Positions 1-7,495 of a DNA stretch of 64,000 nucleotides are shown here, in pieces. The translations under genes were made by a program, and so were the position numbers. Each line of letters opens with the position of its first letter. The stretch's first letter is position 1. Below the pieces are notes generated by a model. That model was not told the DNA's origin. It saw only the letters and a program-made list of their open reading frames with translations, and did not search any database. The DNA comes from Curtobacterium sp. 458 (lineage in GTDB: Bacteria; Actinomycetota; Actinomycetes; Actinomycetales; Microbacteriaceae). Location: contig NZ_CP129104.1 of assembly GCF_030406605.1 (NCBI RefSeq), positions 3,548,687-3,612,686 of the forward strand, read 5' to 3'.

Positions 1-456
1 CACGAGCGCCGCGATGACGGGCGACAGGAACGCCGGGATGATCACGACGGTCAACAGCGCGGCGTAGTTCACGGAGCCGAAGCCGGCGCCGACGATCGCG
101 GCACCGATGAGCCCGCCGAACAGCGCGTGCGACGACGAGGACGGCAGCCCGCGCAGCCAGGTGATCATGTTCCACACGACCGCGCCGATGAGCCCCGCGA
201 AGATCATCTCGGGCGTGATCGCCACACCGCCGGGTCCCTCGTTGATGAGCCCGTGCGAGATCGACGTCGCCACCGCGGTGCTGAGGAACGCACCGACGAG
301 GTTGAGCACCGCTGCGACGGTGACCGCGACCTTGGGCTTCATGGCGCCGGTCGCGATCGGGGTCGCCATCGCGTTGGCGGTGTCGTGAAAACCGTTTGTG
401 AAGTCGAAGAAGAGGGCCAACGCGATGACCAGGACGACTATGAGTGTGATGTCCAC
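1..456 (-). CDS. pit: PiT-family inorganic phosphate permease, N-terminal part
   Basis: Low-affinity phosphate/cation symporter of the inner membrane. Only the first 152 residues lie in the window; the gene runs off its left edge. The protein opens with a hydrophobic helix followed by the PiT signature FFDFTNGFHDTANAMATP (about residues 13-30), and a second stretch RGLPSSSSHALFGGLIGAA matches the conserved PiT repeat around residue 100. The start is taken as GTG at 456, because the family normally begins only a few residues before the first helix and no better in-frame start is visible upstream. The 107-bp gap to the divergent antiporter gene should hold both promoters, but no convincing -10 stands out. 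Family assignment is strong; the symbol is by similarity. Confidence 0.9.
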   Translation of the reverse strand, partial: MDITLIVVLVIALALFFDFTNGFHDTANAMATPIATGAMKPKVAVTVAAVLNLVGAFLSTAVATSISHGLINEGPGGVAITPEMIFAGLIGAVVWNMITWLRGLPSSSSHALFGGLIGAAIVGAGFGSVNYAALLTVVIIPAFLSPVIAALV

Positions 457-563
457 CGCGGGAAAGTGTCCCAGGCGACCGGCCCGAGCACAAACCCTGC
501 CGTTCACCTCGTGTCCACCCGGGCTGTCGATCCGTTCAGGAACGGAACCATTCCGATGAGAGA

Positions 564-2261
564 ATGTTCCTCATGGACCCCGTCGAACTGCTCATCCTGC
601 TGATCGGCTCACTGGCGGTGACGGGGTTCGCCCGGGCGAAGGGCCTGCCCGCTCCCCTGCTCGTCACCGCGGTCGCCCTCGCCGCGTCGTTCATCCCCGG
701 GCTCCCGCACATCGAGATCGACAGCGAGGTCATCCTCACCGTCGTGCTCCCCCCGCTGCTCTACTCGGCGGCACTCGACGTGTCGTGGCAGAGCTTCCAG
801 ACGTCGATCAAGCAGATCCGACGTCTCGGCATCTTCCTCGTGATCGTCACCGCGCTCGTGGTCGGCGTCGTCGCGTACTTCCTCATCCCGGACATGACGC
901 TGCCGGCCGCGATCCTCCTCGGCGCGATCGTCGCTCCGCCGGACGCCGTGTCCGCGGCCGCGATCGGTCGGAAGCTCGGGCTCCCGCGCCGCGTCATGAC
1001 GGTGCTGTCCGGTGAGAGCCTCATCAACGACGCGGCCTCGCTGACCCTGGTCCGGGTGTTCACGCTCATCATCGCGGGGACGTCGCTGACGATCTGGCAG
1101 GACCTCGGCATTTTCGGGCTCGCGATCGGCGTCGGGCTCGTGGTCGGCGGCGTGCTCGGCGTCCTGGTGCACTGGATCCGGATGCGCATCAACGACCCCG
1201 TGGTCGAGACGATCATGAGCATCCTGCTCCCCTTCGTCGCCTACATCGGGGCCGAGCACCTGTCCGGTTCCGGCGTGATCGCGGTCGTCACGGCGGGCCT
1301 CTACATCGGCTACAACTCGCCGAAGGAGGGCTACGCGACCAGGCTCCAGGAGCGCCCGCTGTGGACGAGCATCGACGTCATCCTCGAGGGCTTCGTGTTC
1401 GCGCTCATCGGCCTGCAACTCAACGACGTCGTGCAGAAGCTGATCGAGAGCGAGCGGAGCCTGGGTCAGACGTTGACCGCCGCGGTCGTGGTGCTGCTCG
1501 TCGTGATCCTGGTGCGGCCCCTCTTCGTCTTCGAGTCGTACGTCCGCAACCGCTTCAACGGGCGGTGGCTCCGCCCGCTGCGCGTCAAGCTCTCCCGCGG
1601 ACACCCGTCGCTGCGGTGGATGCGCGGCTCCGCCGAACCGAAGCTCAACTGGCGCGAGCTCACCGTCATCTCGTGGACCGGGATGCGCGGCGTGGTCACC
1701 CTCGCCGCCGCGGTCTCGGTCGTCGCGAGCCCGACGGAGATCCCGGCGCAGGACACCATCTTCGTGATCGCGTTCATCGTCACCGTCGGCACCCTGTTGC
1801 TGCAGGGGCTGACGCTGCCGTTCGTGATCCGCGCCCTGAAGGTGCAGGACCCGGAGGAGGGGATCCAGGACGTCCGGAGCGAGATGCGGCTCAACGAGCG
1901 CACGACCCGGGCGGCGATCGACCTCATCGAGCAGCGACGCCCGGAGTGGGGCGAGCGCTTCGGGGTCGAGGCCACGGACGTGTTCGTCGCACGGCTCAAG
2001 GCCCGGCTCGAGCGGGCGGCCGAGACGTTCCGGCAGGACGCGGTCGAGGAGGAGACCGAGGACCAGCAGCTGCCCTCGCGACTCCGGGGCTCGCAGATGC
2101 AGGACATCCGGCGCGACCTGCTCGACCGGCGCCGCGAGATCGTGCTCGAGGAGCGCGAGAAGGGCAACCTCGACGAGGAGGTCATGCGCCGGGTGCTCGT
2201 GACGCTCGACGCCGAGGAACTCGCGATGGACTCGGCCCAGGCGTCCCGCAGCCGGAGCTGA
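564..2261 (+). CDS. CPA1-family Na+/H+ antiporter
   Basis: Predicted monovalent cation/proton antiporter (NhaP/NHE type) for pH and Na+ homeostasis. The 565-residue protein has about 12 hydrophobic segments up to roughly residue 425, then a charged, helical cytoplasmic tail (about 430-565) rich in Glu/Arg. Family hallmarks are APPDAVS (about 124-130) and GESLINDAASL (150-160), whose Asn-Asp pair is the ion-binding site of CPA1 exchangers. The start is ATG at 564; an in-frame ATG at 573 is an alternative and neither has a strong ribosome site. The stop is followed within 5 bp by a tandem repeat and a palindrome. Ion specificity cannot be read from sequence. Confidence 0.93.
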   Translation: MFLMDPVELLILLIGSLAVTGFARAKGLPAPLLVTAVALAASFIPGLPHIEIDSEVILTVVLPPLLYSAALDVSWQSFQTSIKQIRRLGIFLVIVTALVVGVVAYFLIPDMTLPAAILLGAIVAPPDAVSAAAIGRKLGLPRRVMTVLSGESLINDAASLTLVRVFTLIIAGTSLTIWQDLGIFGLAIGVGLVVGGVLGVLVHWIRMRINDPVVETIMSILLPFVAYIGAEHLSGSGVIAVVTAGLYIGYNSPKEGYATRLQERPLWTSIDVILEGFVFALIGLQLNDVVQKLIESERSLGQTLTAAVVVLLVVILVRPLFVFESYVRNRFNGRWLRPLRVKLSRGHPSLRWMRGSAEPKLNWRELTVISWTGMRGVVTLAAAVSVVASPTEIPAQDTIFVIAFIVTVGTLLLQGLTLPFVIRALKVQDPEEGIQDVRSEMRLNERTTRAAIDLIEQRRPEWGERFGVEATDVFVARLKARLERAAETFRQDAVEEETEDQQLPSRLRGSQMQDIRRDLLDRRREIVLEEREKGNLDEEVMRRVLVTLDAEELAMDSAQASRSRS

Positions 2262-2265
2262 CCGC

Positions 2266-2339
2266 GCCGCGCGACCGCGCACGCCGCGCGACCGCGCACG
2301 CCGCGCGACCGCGCACGCCGCGCGGTCGCGCGACCGCGC
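2266..2339. repeat. 17-bp tandem repeat ending in a 20-bp palindrome
   Basis: Three exact copies of GCCGCGCGACCGCGCAC (2266-2282, 2283-2299, 2300-2316) begin 5 bp after the antiporter stop codon. They run into a perfect self-complementary 20-mer at 2320-2339. The palindrome could act as a factor-independent terminator, although no T-tract follows. Similar post-stop arrays occur after several other genes in the window. Confidence 0.85.
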
Positions 2340-2414
2340 ACACTGCGCACCGGTCGCTGTCGGACGTCGCGGCGTATCCTGGCGCTCCGATCGAGAACAG
2401 GAGCACGTGGCCGA

Positions 2415-3953
2415 GTGAGCACCCCGCGGAACGACCTCCCACCGAAGCGGACCACCCGCCCGTCGACCCGCGGCACCCGTCCCCGCCGGGGGTCCTCCGT
2501 CGCTGGTCACCGTCGCGTCCGACAGGCGCCCGTCCCCGAGCCGCAGCGCATCAGCCGCTACCGGCGGTGGTACGGCACGCTGCACCCGTCGCTCCAGCTC
2601 ATCGGTCTCCAGCTCTGGATGCCGCTGTTCTTCATCGTCGGGTTCTGCCTCTGCTACGTGTTCGCGTTCCACGCCCCGCACCCGCACGACGTGCCCGTCG
2701 CCCTCGTCGGCAGCGACCCGACGCTCGTCGCCGCGGTGGGCAAGGCGCTGCCGGGTGAGTACGTCTTCCACGTCTACGACTCCCTCGCCGCCGCGAAGCG
2801 CGACGTCCTCGCCGGCAGCATGGCCGTGGCGTACGACCCCTCGGCGAACGAGTTCTTCAAGGCGAGCGCGCACCAGTTCCAGGTCGCCTCACTCGTGCCC
2901 GCCACGCTGTCGGCGGTGATCGAGGCCGGCGGCGCCGCGGCCCCGAAGATCACCGAGCTCGCCCCGCTCCCCGCGTACGACGAGTACGGCACGGTGTCGA
3001 TGTACGTGATGCTCGCGTGGTGCATCGGCGGCTACATGGTCGCGATGTTCATCGGGATCATGGGCGGCCCGCTCCGGCACCGCACGCGCATGGCCGTGAT
3101 CGTCGTCGGCGGTCTCGTCATCTCGCTCATCACGAACACCCTCGCGGGCCCCGTCGTCGGCGCCGTCCACGGCCACTTCGTCCCGCTCGTCCTCATCGCG
3201 TGGGGCTGGATCGTGGCGATCGGCCTCGCGGTCAACGGCCTGAGCTACTTCGCCGGTCGGTTCATCGCCGCGCCGGCCATGATCTGCTTCGTCTTCCTCT
3301 CGATGCCGTCGTCGGGCGGCGCCTACCCGAAGTGGTTCATGCCGGAGCCGTTCGCGTGGCTCAACAACGTCGTCGTCGGTTCGAGCATGGTCGACATGAT
3401 CAAGCACCAGATCTACGGCGTCGGCCCCGGTCTGACGCGGGGACTGATCACGATGGCGTGCTACGCCGGGGCGGGCCTGGTGCTGATGTACTTCGGCAAG
3501 ATGTGGTGGGAGCACCGACGCATCCGCGCGATCGTCACCGGCCGGACGACGATGTTCCAGGACGCCCAGACCGCGAACCGTGAGTTCCTCGGCAAGCAGC
3601 GCGACCACGAGCTGGAGCGACACGGGCTCACCTCGACGGAGACCGGCACGCTCAGCGTGCTGCGCGACGACGAGTGGGAGGACGAACGGGCCGGCGGCGA
3701 CGTCTTCATGGGCGGTCGCGACGGCCTCGAGACCGAGAGCACGCCGACCGGTCGCGTCCCGGTGGTGCGCTCGGGTGAGCGACCGGCTCCCGCGGGACGG
3801 CCGGGAGGCCCGACCAGCGCGCCGCGCACGCGTCCCGTCCCACGGACGGACGGCTCCAGGGCACCGGCCCGCACCGACGTGCCGGCTCGCTCGTCCGCGC
3901 GGACCGGCGGCGGTTCCGACGACCGCCCCCACGGCCGGCACGCGGAGCGCTGA
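2415..3953 (+). CDS. ABC-2/YhgE-like integral membrane protein
   Basis: A 512-residue membrane protein. A basic, Pro/Arg-rich N-terminus is followed by a first hydrophobic helix (about 60-87), an extracellular domain of about 100 residues (VPVALVGSDPTLVAAVG...), and a cluster of five or six transmembrane helices (about 190-370). This is the topology of the YhgE/Pip and ABC-2 permease superfamily. The last 140 residues are hydrophilic and disordered, rich in Pro, Arg and Gly. The GTG start at 2415 lies 12 nt after an AGGAG and about 35 nt after a TATCCT -10 (2375-2380). No ATPase partner is adjacent, so an export function is inference only. Confidence 0.75.
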   Translation: MSTPRNDLPPKRTTRPSTRGTRPRRGSSVAGHRRVRQAPVPEPQRISRYRRWYGTLHPSLQLIGLQLWMPLFFIVGFCLCYVFAFHAPHPHDVPVALVGSDPTLVAAVGKALPGEYVFHVYDSLAAAKRDVLAGSMAVAYDPSANEFFKASAHQFQVASLVPATLSAVIEAGGAAAPKITELAPLPAYDEYGTVSMYVMLAWCIGGYMVAMFIGIMGGPLRHRTRMAVIVVGGLVISLITNTLAGPVVGAVHGHFVPLVLIAWGWIVAIGLAVNGLSYFAGRFIAAPAMICFVFLSMPSSGGAYPKWFMPEPFAWLNNVVVGSSMVDMIKHQIYGVGPGLTRGLITMACYAGAGLVLMYFGKMWWEHRRIRAIVTGRTTMFQDAQTANREFLGKQRDHELERHGLTSTETGTLSVLRDDEWEDERAGGDVFMGGRDGLETESTPTGRVPVVRSGERPAPAGRPGGPTSAPRTRPVPRTDGSRAPARTDVPARSSARTGGGSDDRPHGRHAER

Positions 3954-3983
3954 GGCCCGTACCACCGGGCGTATCCTGGGCGC

Positions 3984-4271
3984 ATGAACCCGCGCATCGC
4001 CTGGCACCGCGTCCTCGTCACCGTCGTCGTCGTGTTCCTCGCCCTCGCGGTCGTGTTCTACGCGCTGAGCGTGTTCCTGGCCCCCGCCGACGGCCGGAAC
4101 ACCGCCGGGCTGTTCGTCGGCTGGGCGATGTTCGCGATGATCGGCGCGATCGGGTTCGGCATCGTGGACTTCTTCGTGCGCCCGCTCGGTGGCCGAAGCG
4201 GCGACGCCGACGTCATGGCCGCCGCGGAAGAGGCCCGCACGGGCAGCACCCGCACACAGCAGGTCCGCTGA
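3984..4271 (+). CDS. Small two-helix membrane protein
   Basis: A 95-residue protein of unknown function with two hydrophobic segments (about 9-31 and 42-66), a short loop between them, and a polar C-terminal tail. It starts at an ATG placed 6 nt after a TATCCT -10 box (3972-3977), so its mRNA is probably leaderless despite the same-strand gene ending 30 bp upstream. Its stop codon abuts the stop codon of the convergent Nudix gene with no spacing at all. No family was recognised. Confidence 0.75.
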   Translation: MNPRIAWHRVLVTVVVVFLALAVVFYALSVFLAPADGRNTAGLFVGWAMFAMIGAIGFGIVDFFVRPLGGRSGDADVMAAAEEARTGSTRTQQVR

Positions 4272-4772
4272 TCACGCTCCGGTGAACCCGGCCACGGTCG
4301 CGTTGTCCTCCGCGAACGTGAAGCGTGCCCGGACCCGGCCGCCCGCGAGCACCCCGGGCAGCCAGTACTGTGCGTCGTCCCACATCGCCCGGTAGGGAAC
4401 GGCGTCGACCGGGATCCACCGGGGCTCGAGCTCGTCGCTGCCCGTCGGGTCCCCCTGCCAGCGGCGGCAGACGAACACGTCCGAGACCTGGGACCAGGAC
4501 GGCCGGAACGGGAACCGGTAGTCCAACGTGCCCCGTGCCTCCAGGTCGTCGGGGTCGAGCCGCAGGCCGACCTCCTCGGCCACCTCGCGGACGGCCGTGT
4601 CGACCGCCGCCTCGCCGGGCTCCCGCTTCCCGCCGGGGCCGACCAGGCGACCGGTGCCGAGCCCGCGCCGCTTCTCGCCGAGGAGCACCTCGGGACCGTC
4701 GGCGCCGTCACGGAGCAGGTACACGACGACCACGGCCGGGTGCTGGATCGTGCGGTCGGCGCGTTCGGTCAC
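4272..4772 (-). CDS. Nudix hydrolase
   Basis: A 166-residue Nudix protein. A complete Nudix box is present at about residues 47-69: GGKREPGE, then REVAEEVGL, matching GX5EX7REUXEEXGU. The segment LGEKRRGLGTGRLVGPGGK resembles 8-oxo-dGTP/MutT-type enzymes, so oxidised-nucleotide clean-up is plausible but the substrate is unproven. The open frame extends to ATG at 4826, but GTG at 4772 is preferred because a CACACT -10 (4779-4784) lies 6 nt upstream, the spacing of other leaderless genes here, and because the longer form would overlap the divergent promoter. It is convergent with the small membrane protein gene. Confidence 0.88.
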   Translation of the reverse strand: MTERADRTIQHPAVVVVYLLRDGADGPEVLLGEKRRGLGTGRLVGPGGKREPGEAAVDTAVREVAEEVGLRLDPDDLEARGTLDYRFPFRPSWSQVSDVFVCRRWQGDPTGSDELEPRWIPVDAVPYRAMWDDAQYWLPGVLAGGRVRARFTFAEDNATVAGFTGA

Positions 4773-4778
4773 GCCCCC

Positions 4779-4793
4779 AGTGTGGCGTACGCT
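4779..4793. promoter_or_regulatory. Back-to-back divergent -10 elements
   Basis: On the minus strand CACACT (4779-4784) lies 6 nt before the Nudix GTG. On the plus strand TACGCT (4788-4793) lies 6 nt before an ATG at 4800. The two hexamers are separated by 3 bp, so the two promoters must share DNA and probably exclude each other. Confidence 0.5.
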
Positions 4794-4799
4794 CGTTGC

Positions 4800-4832
4800 A
4801 TGGCAGGCGTGCTGCGGGGGCATCATGGCTGA
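4800..4832 (+). CDS. Candidate leaderless 10-codon leader peptide (MAGVLRGHHG)
   Basis: An ATG sits exactly 6 nt after the TACGCT -10 box at 4788-4793 and encodes a 10-residue peptide whose TGA (4830-4832) lies just past the start codon of the next gene (ATG at 4825). By the leaderless rule seen throughout this window, this would be the 5' end of the transcript, and its translation would lead ribosomes onto the downstream start. It is too short for statistical support and could be chance. Confidence 0.3.
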   Translation: MAGVLRGHHG

Positions 4833-5175
4833 GTCCCGCAGGTCGGGGCGCAGCCTCGAAGTGTTGCGTGCCGAGGCCGCCGAGGAGATCTCGATGCTCG
4901 TCGAGCACCGGAGCCGTCAGGGCGAGGACCCGTGGGACTTCATGCCGACGCTGCCGACCGTCGACGAGCAGGTCGTGCTCATCCTCCGCGCCGACTCCCT
5001 CGAGCTCGACGCCGCGATCGGCAAGCGGAGCGCGCAGTGGTCGATGCACCCGGCGTCCGGGCAGGGCACCGCCATGGGCGAGGAGTACCACCGCCTGCGC
5101 CGCATCGCGCTGCAGCACCCGGAGCTGACCGAGGCGGTCTGGAAGCTCATGGGGGCGCTCCCCGACGCGAGCTGA
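4825..5175 (+). CDS. Conserved-looking hypothetical protein, 116 aa
   Basis: An acidic, largely helical soluble protein without signal peptide or membrane segment. It has an N-terminal amphipathic stretch (RSLEVLRAEAAEEISMLVEHRS) and a middle part that reads DEQVVLILRADSLELDAAIGKR. No catalytic motif was recognised. The start is ATG at 4825, preceded by GGGGG at 4816-4820; the alternative ATG at 4800 is in another frame and closes after ten codons. It ends 65 bp before the aminotransferase gene and may be cotranscribed with it. Confidence 0.65.
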   Translation: MAESRRSGRSLEVLRAEAAEEISMLVEHRSRQGEDPWDFMPTLPTVDEQVVLILRADSLELDAAIGKRSAQWSMHPASGQGTAMGEEYHRLRRIALQHPELTEAVWKLMGALPDAS

Positions 5176-5240
5176 CCGGCGCTCGCGGCGCCGGGCGCGG
5201 CCCGGTGCGGGGGCCAGCCGCGCTGCGGTTGGATGGGGAC

Positions 5241-6131
5241 ATGACCGAAACCGTCCTCGCGATCCTCAACCAGCCCTCCCGCGACGCCGCGCCGCACGAC
5301 CCGGACGCCGACACGTTCTGGTTCGCCGCCCCGCTCGAGGAGCACGTGCAGGTGCAGGACCTCGGGATCATCCGCGGCGACGGCGTGTTCGAGACCATCA
5401 CCGTGGTGGACGGCCGGCCGCAGGCGCTCGAACCGCACCTGGCGCGCTTCGAACGCTCCGCCCGCATGCTCGACCTGCCCGTCCCGGACGCCGACGCCTG
5501 GCGCCGCACGATCGAGGCCGTGTGCGCCGAGCTCGACCCCGTCCGCGAGGGCTTCGTGAAGACCGTGCTCACCCGGGGCGTCGAGGGCTCCGTCCGTCCG
5601 ACCGGCTGGGCGTACGCGGCGCCGTCGGGTGATCAGACGCCGGCCCGCACCGAGGGCATCTCGGTCGTGACGCTCGACCGCGGCTACCGGCACGACGTCG
5701 AGCGCACGTCGCCGTGGCTCCTGCAGGGCGCGAAGACGCTGTCCTACGCGGTGAACATGGCGGCGCTGCGGGAGGCCGACCGCCGTGGGGCCGACGACGC
5801 GCTGTTCGTGTCGACGGACGGCTACGTGCTCGAGGGCACCCGGGCGAACCTGGTCCTGTCCGTCGGCGGTCGGCTCGTGACGCCCCGCACCGACATCGGC
5901 ATCCTCGCCGGGACCACGCAGGCCGACGTGTTCCGGTTCGCCGAGGACGCCGGCATCGACACCGCCTACGAGCTCGTGACGCTCGCCGACCTCGAGGCCG
6001 CCGACGCCCTCTGGCTCGTGTCGAGCGTCCGGCAGGCGGCGCCGATCCGGTCGGTGAACGGGGTCACGCGGGCGATGGACCTGCCGCTCACCGAGCGCAT
6101 CAACGAGTTCCTCCTGTCGCGCGAGGCCTGA
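5241..6131 (+). CDS. pabC: PLP class IV aminotransferase / aminodeoxychorismate lyase-like
   Basis: A 296-residue fold-type IV PLP enzyme. The likely Schiff-base lysine is K165 in QGAKTLSYAVN; RGDGVFET (45-52) and the phosphate-binding region EGTRANL (198-204) are typical of 4-amino-4-deoxychorismate lyase and branched-chain or D-amino acid aminotransferases. The PabC assignment (4-aminobenzoate for folate) is supported by pabB and folC elsewhere in the window, but D-amino-acid or branched-chain transamination cannot be excluded. The ATG at 5241 follows GGATGGGGAC. A strong hairpin follows the stop codon. Confidence 0.78.
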   Translation: MTETVLAILNQPSRDAAPHDPDADTFWFAAPLEEHVQVQDLGIIRGDGVFETITVVDGRPQALEPHLARFERSARMLDLPVPDADAWRRTIEAVCAELDPVREGFVKTVLTRGVEGSVRPTGWAYAAPSGDQTPARTEGISVVTLDRGYRHDVERTSPWLLQGAKTLSYAVNMAALREADRRGADDALFVSTDGYVLEGTRANLVLSVGGRLVTPRTDIGILAGTTQADVFRFAEDAGIDTAYELVTLADLEAADALWLVSSVRQAAPIRSVNGVTRAMDLPLTERINEFLLSREA

Positions 6132-6165
6132 GCGCGCGGGTCGCGCAACCCGACCCGACAACGGA

Positions 6166-6201
6166 CGGGAGGCTCGTGGCGGCGCCGCCACGAGCCTCCC
6201 G
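6166..6201. terminator. Bidirectional hairpin between convergent genes
   Basis: A perfect 16-18 bp GC-rich stem (CGGGAGGCTCGTGGCGGC pairing with its complement) lies between the stops of the aminotransferase (+) and amidohydrolase (-) genes. It has almost no loop and no T-tract. Its position fits a shared terminator. Confidence 0.7.
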
Positions 6202-6213
6202 ACCGTCACCTGG

Positions 6214-7413
6214 TCACCAGCGCTCGCTGGTGACCCCCTGTCCGTCGGCCCACGCGAAGACCTGGGCGCCCTCGATCCAGACGCGCGTCGCGCGGCTGGT
6301 CGCGGCGAGCGGGTCACCGTCCCACAGGACGAGGTCGGCGTCGTGGCCGACCTCGAGCCGGCCCACGCGGTCGCCGAAGCCGAGGATGTCGGCCGGGTTG
6401 ACCGTGAGCGCCTCGAGCGCGGTCTGCCACGGCAGGCCTTCCTTCACGGCGGCCGTGGCCTGGTCGACGAGCATGTTGATCGGCACGACCGGCGCGTCCG
6501 TCGTGATGGCGACCCGGACCCCGGCAGCGGCGATCGTGGCGAGGTTCGGGATGCCGCGGTCGCGGAGCTCGACCTTCGACCGGCTCGTGAAGAGCGGTCC
6601 GTAGATGACCGGGATCGCCTTCTCCGCGAGGACGTCGGCGATCTTGTGCGCCTCGGTGCCGTGGTTCACGACGAGGCGGTAGCCGAACTCCTCGGCGAGG
6701 CGGATCGCGGTCGCGATGTCGTCGTGCCGGTGGGTGTGCTGGTCCCAGGCGAGCTCGCCGTCGAGCACGCGGACGAGCGTCTCCTTCGTGAGGTCGCGGG
6801 CGAACGGGTCGCCCTTCGCCTCGGCGGCGTCGCGGGCGGCACGGTAGTTCTGGGCCTCGACGAACGCGTCACGGATGATCTTCGCGACGCCGAGCCGCGT
6901 GGACGGGGTCTGTCCCTTCCCGCCGTACACGCGCTTCGGGTTCTCGCCGAGCGCGCTCTTCACGCTCACCGAGTCGGAGATGAGCTGCTCGTCGATCGTC
7001 CGGCCGCCCCACGTCTTGATCGCGACGGTCTGGCCGCCGATCGGGTTGCCGGAGCCGGGCTTGACGACGATGCTCGTGACACCGCCGGCGAGGGCGTCGC
7101 GGAAGCCCTCGTCCTGGATGTCCACGGCGTCGATCGCGCGGACGCCGGCCATGTTCGGGCCGGTCATCTCGTTCGTGTCGTTGCCCGCCTCGCCGTTGGC
7201 CTCCTCGTGGATGCCGACGTGGCCGTGTGCCTCGACGAAGCCGGGGACGAGCCACGCACCGGCGGCGTCGACCACGGGCATGCCGTCCGGCGGGGAGACG
7301 TCGGGACCGATCGCCGTGATCTTCCCGTCCTCGACGACGACCGCCCCGCCGTCGAACTCCGGGGAGCTGACGGGGACGACGTGGGCACCGGTGATGGCGA
7401 AGGAGTTGGTCAT
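6214..7413 (-). CDS. Amidohydrolase (imidazolonepropionase-like)
   Basis: A 399-residue metal-dependent hydrolase of the amidohydrolase superfamily. The metal-binding HxH is at H63/H65 (VEAHGHVGIHEE). Further ligands are in WDQHTHRHDD and VVNHGTEAHK, and an Asp in ITTDAPVVP; the C-terminus has the usual closing strand (ADLVLWDGDPL). Substrate is unknown; relatives act on cyclic amides or dipeptides. The ATG at 7413 is 7 nt after a TAGCGT -10 (7421-7426), a leaderless configuration. It is divergent from the Fic gene with 82 bp between the start codons. Confidence 0.88.
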   Translation of the reverse strand: MTNSFAITGAHVVPVSSPEFDGGAVVVEDGKITAIGPDVSPPDGMPVVDAAGAWLVPGFVEAHGHVGIHEEANGEAGNDTNEMTGPNMAGVRAIDAVDIQDEGFRDALAGGVTSIVVKPGSGNPIGGQTVAIKTWGGRTIDEQLISDSVSVKSALGENPKRVYGGKGQTPSTRLGVAKIIRDAFVEAQNYRAARDAAEAKGDPFARDLTKETLVRVLDGELAWDQHTHRHDDIATAIRLAEEFGYRLVVNHGTEAHKIADVLAEKAIPVIYGPLFTSRSKVELRDRGIPNLATIAAAGVRVAITTDAPVVPINMLVDQATAAVKEGLPWQTALEALTVNPADILGFGDRVGRLEVGHDADLVLWDGDPLAATSRATRVWIEGAQVFAWADGQGVTSERW

Positions 7414-7495
7414 GCCTGCCACGCTAGCGGGACCCCGTGCATGCGACATCCGGATTCCTGGCGGTCGGCTCGCACGCCGTCGTACCGTGCGGACC

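Noticed and set aside
609..2873. Long minus-strand frame (754 codons) opposite the antiporter
   Set aside because: It is antisense to a clear coding gene, has Arg/Asp/His-biased composition and no recognisable domain; it is a codon-bias shadow.
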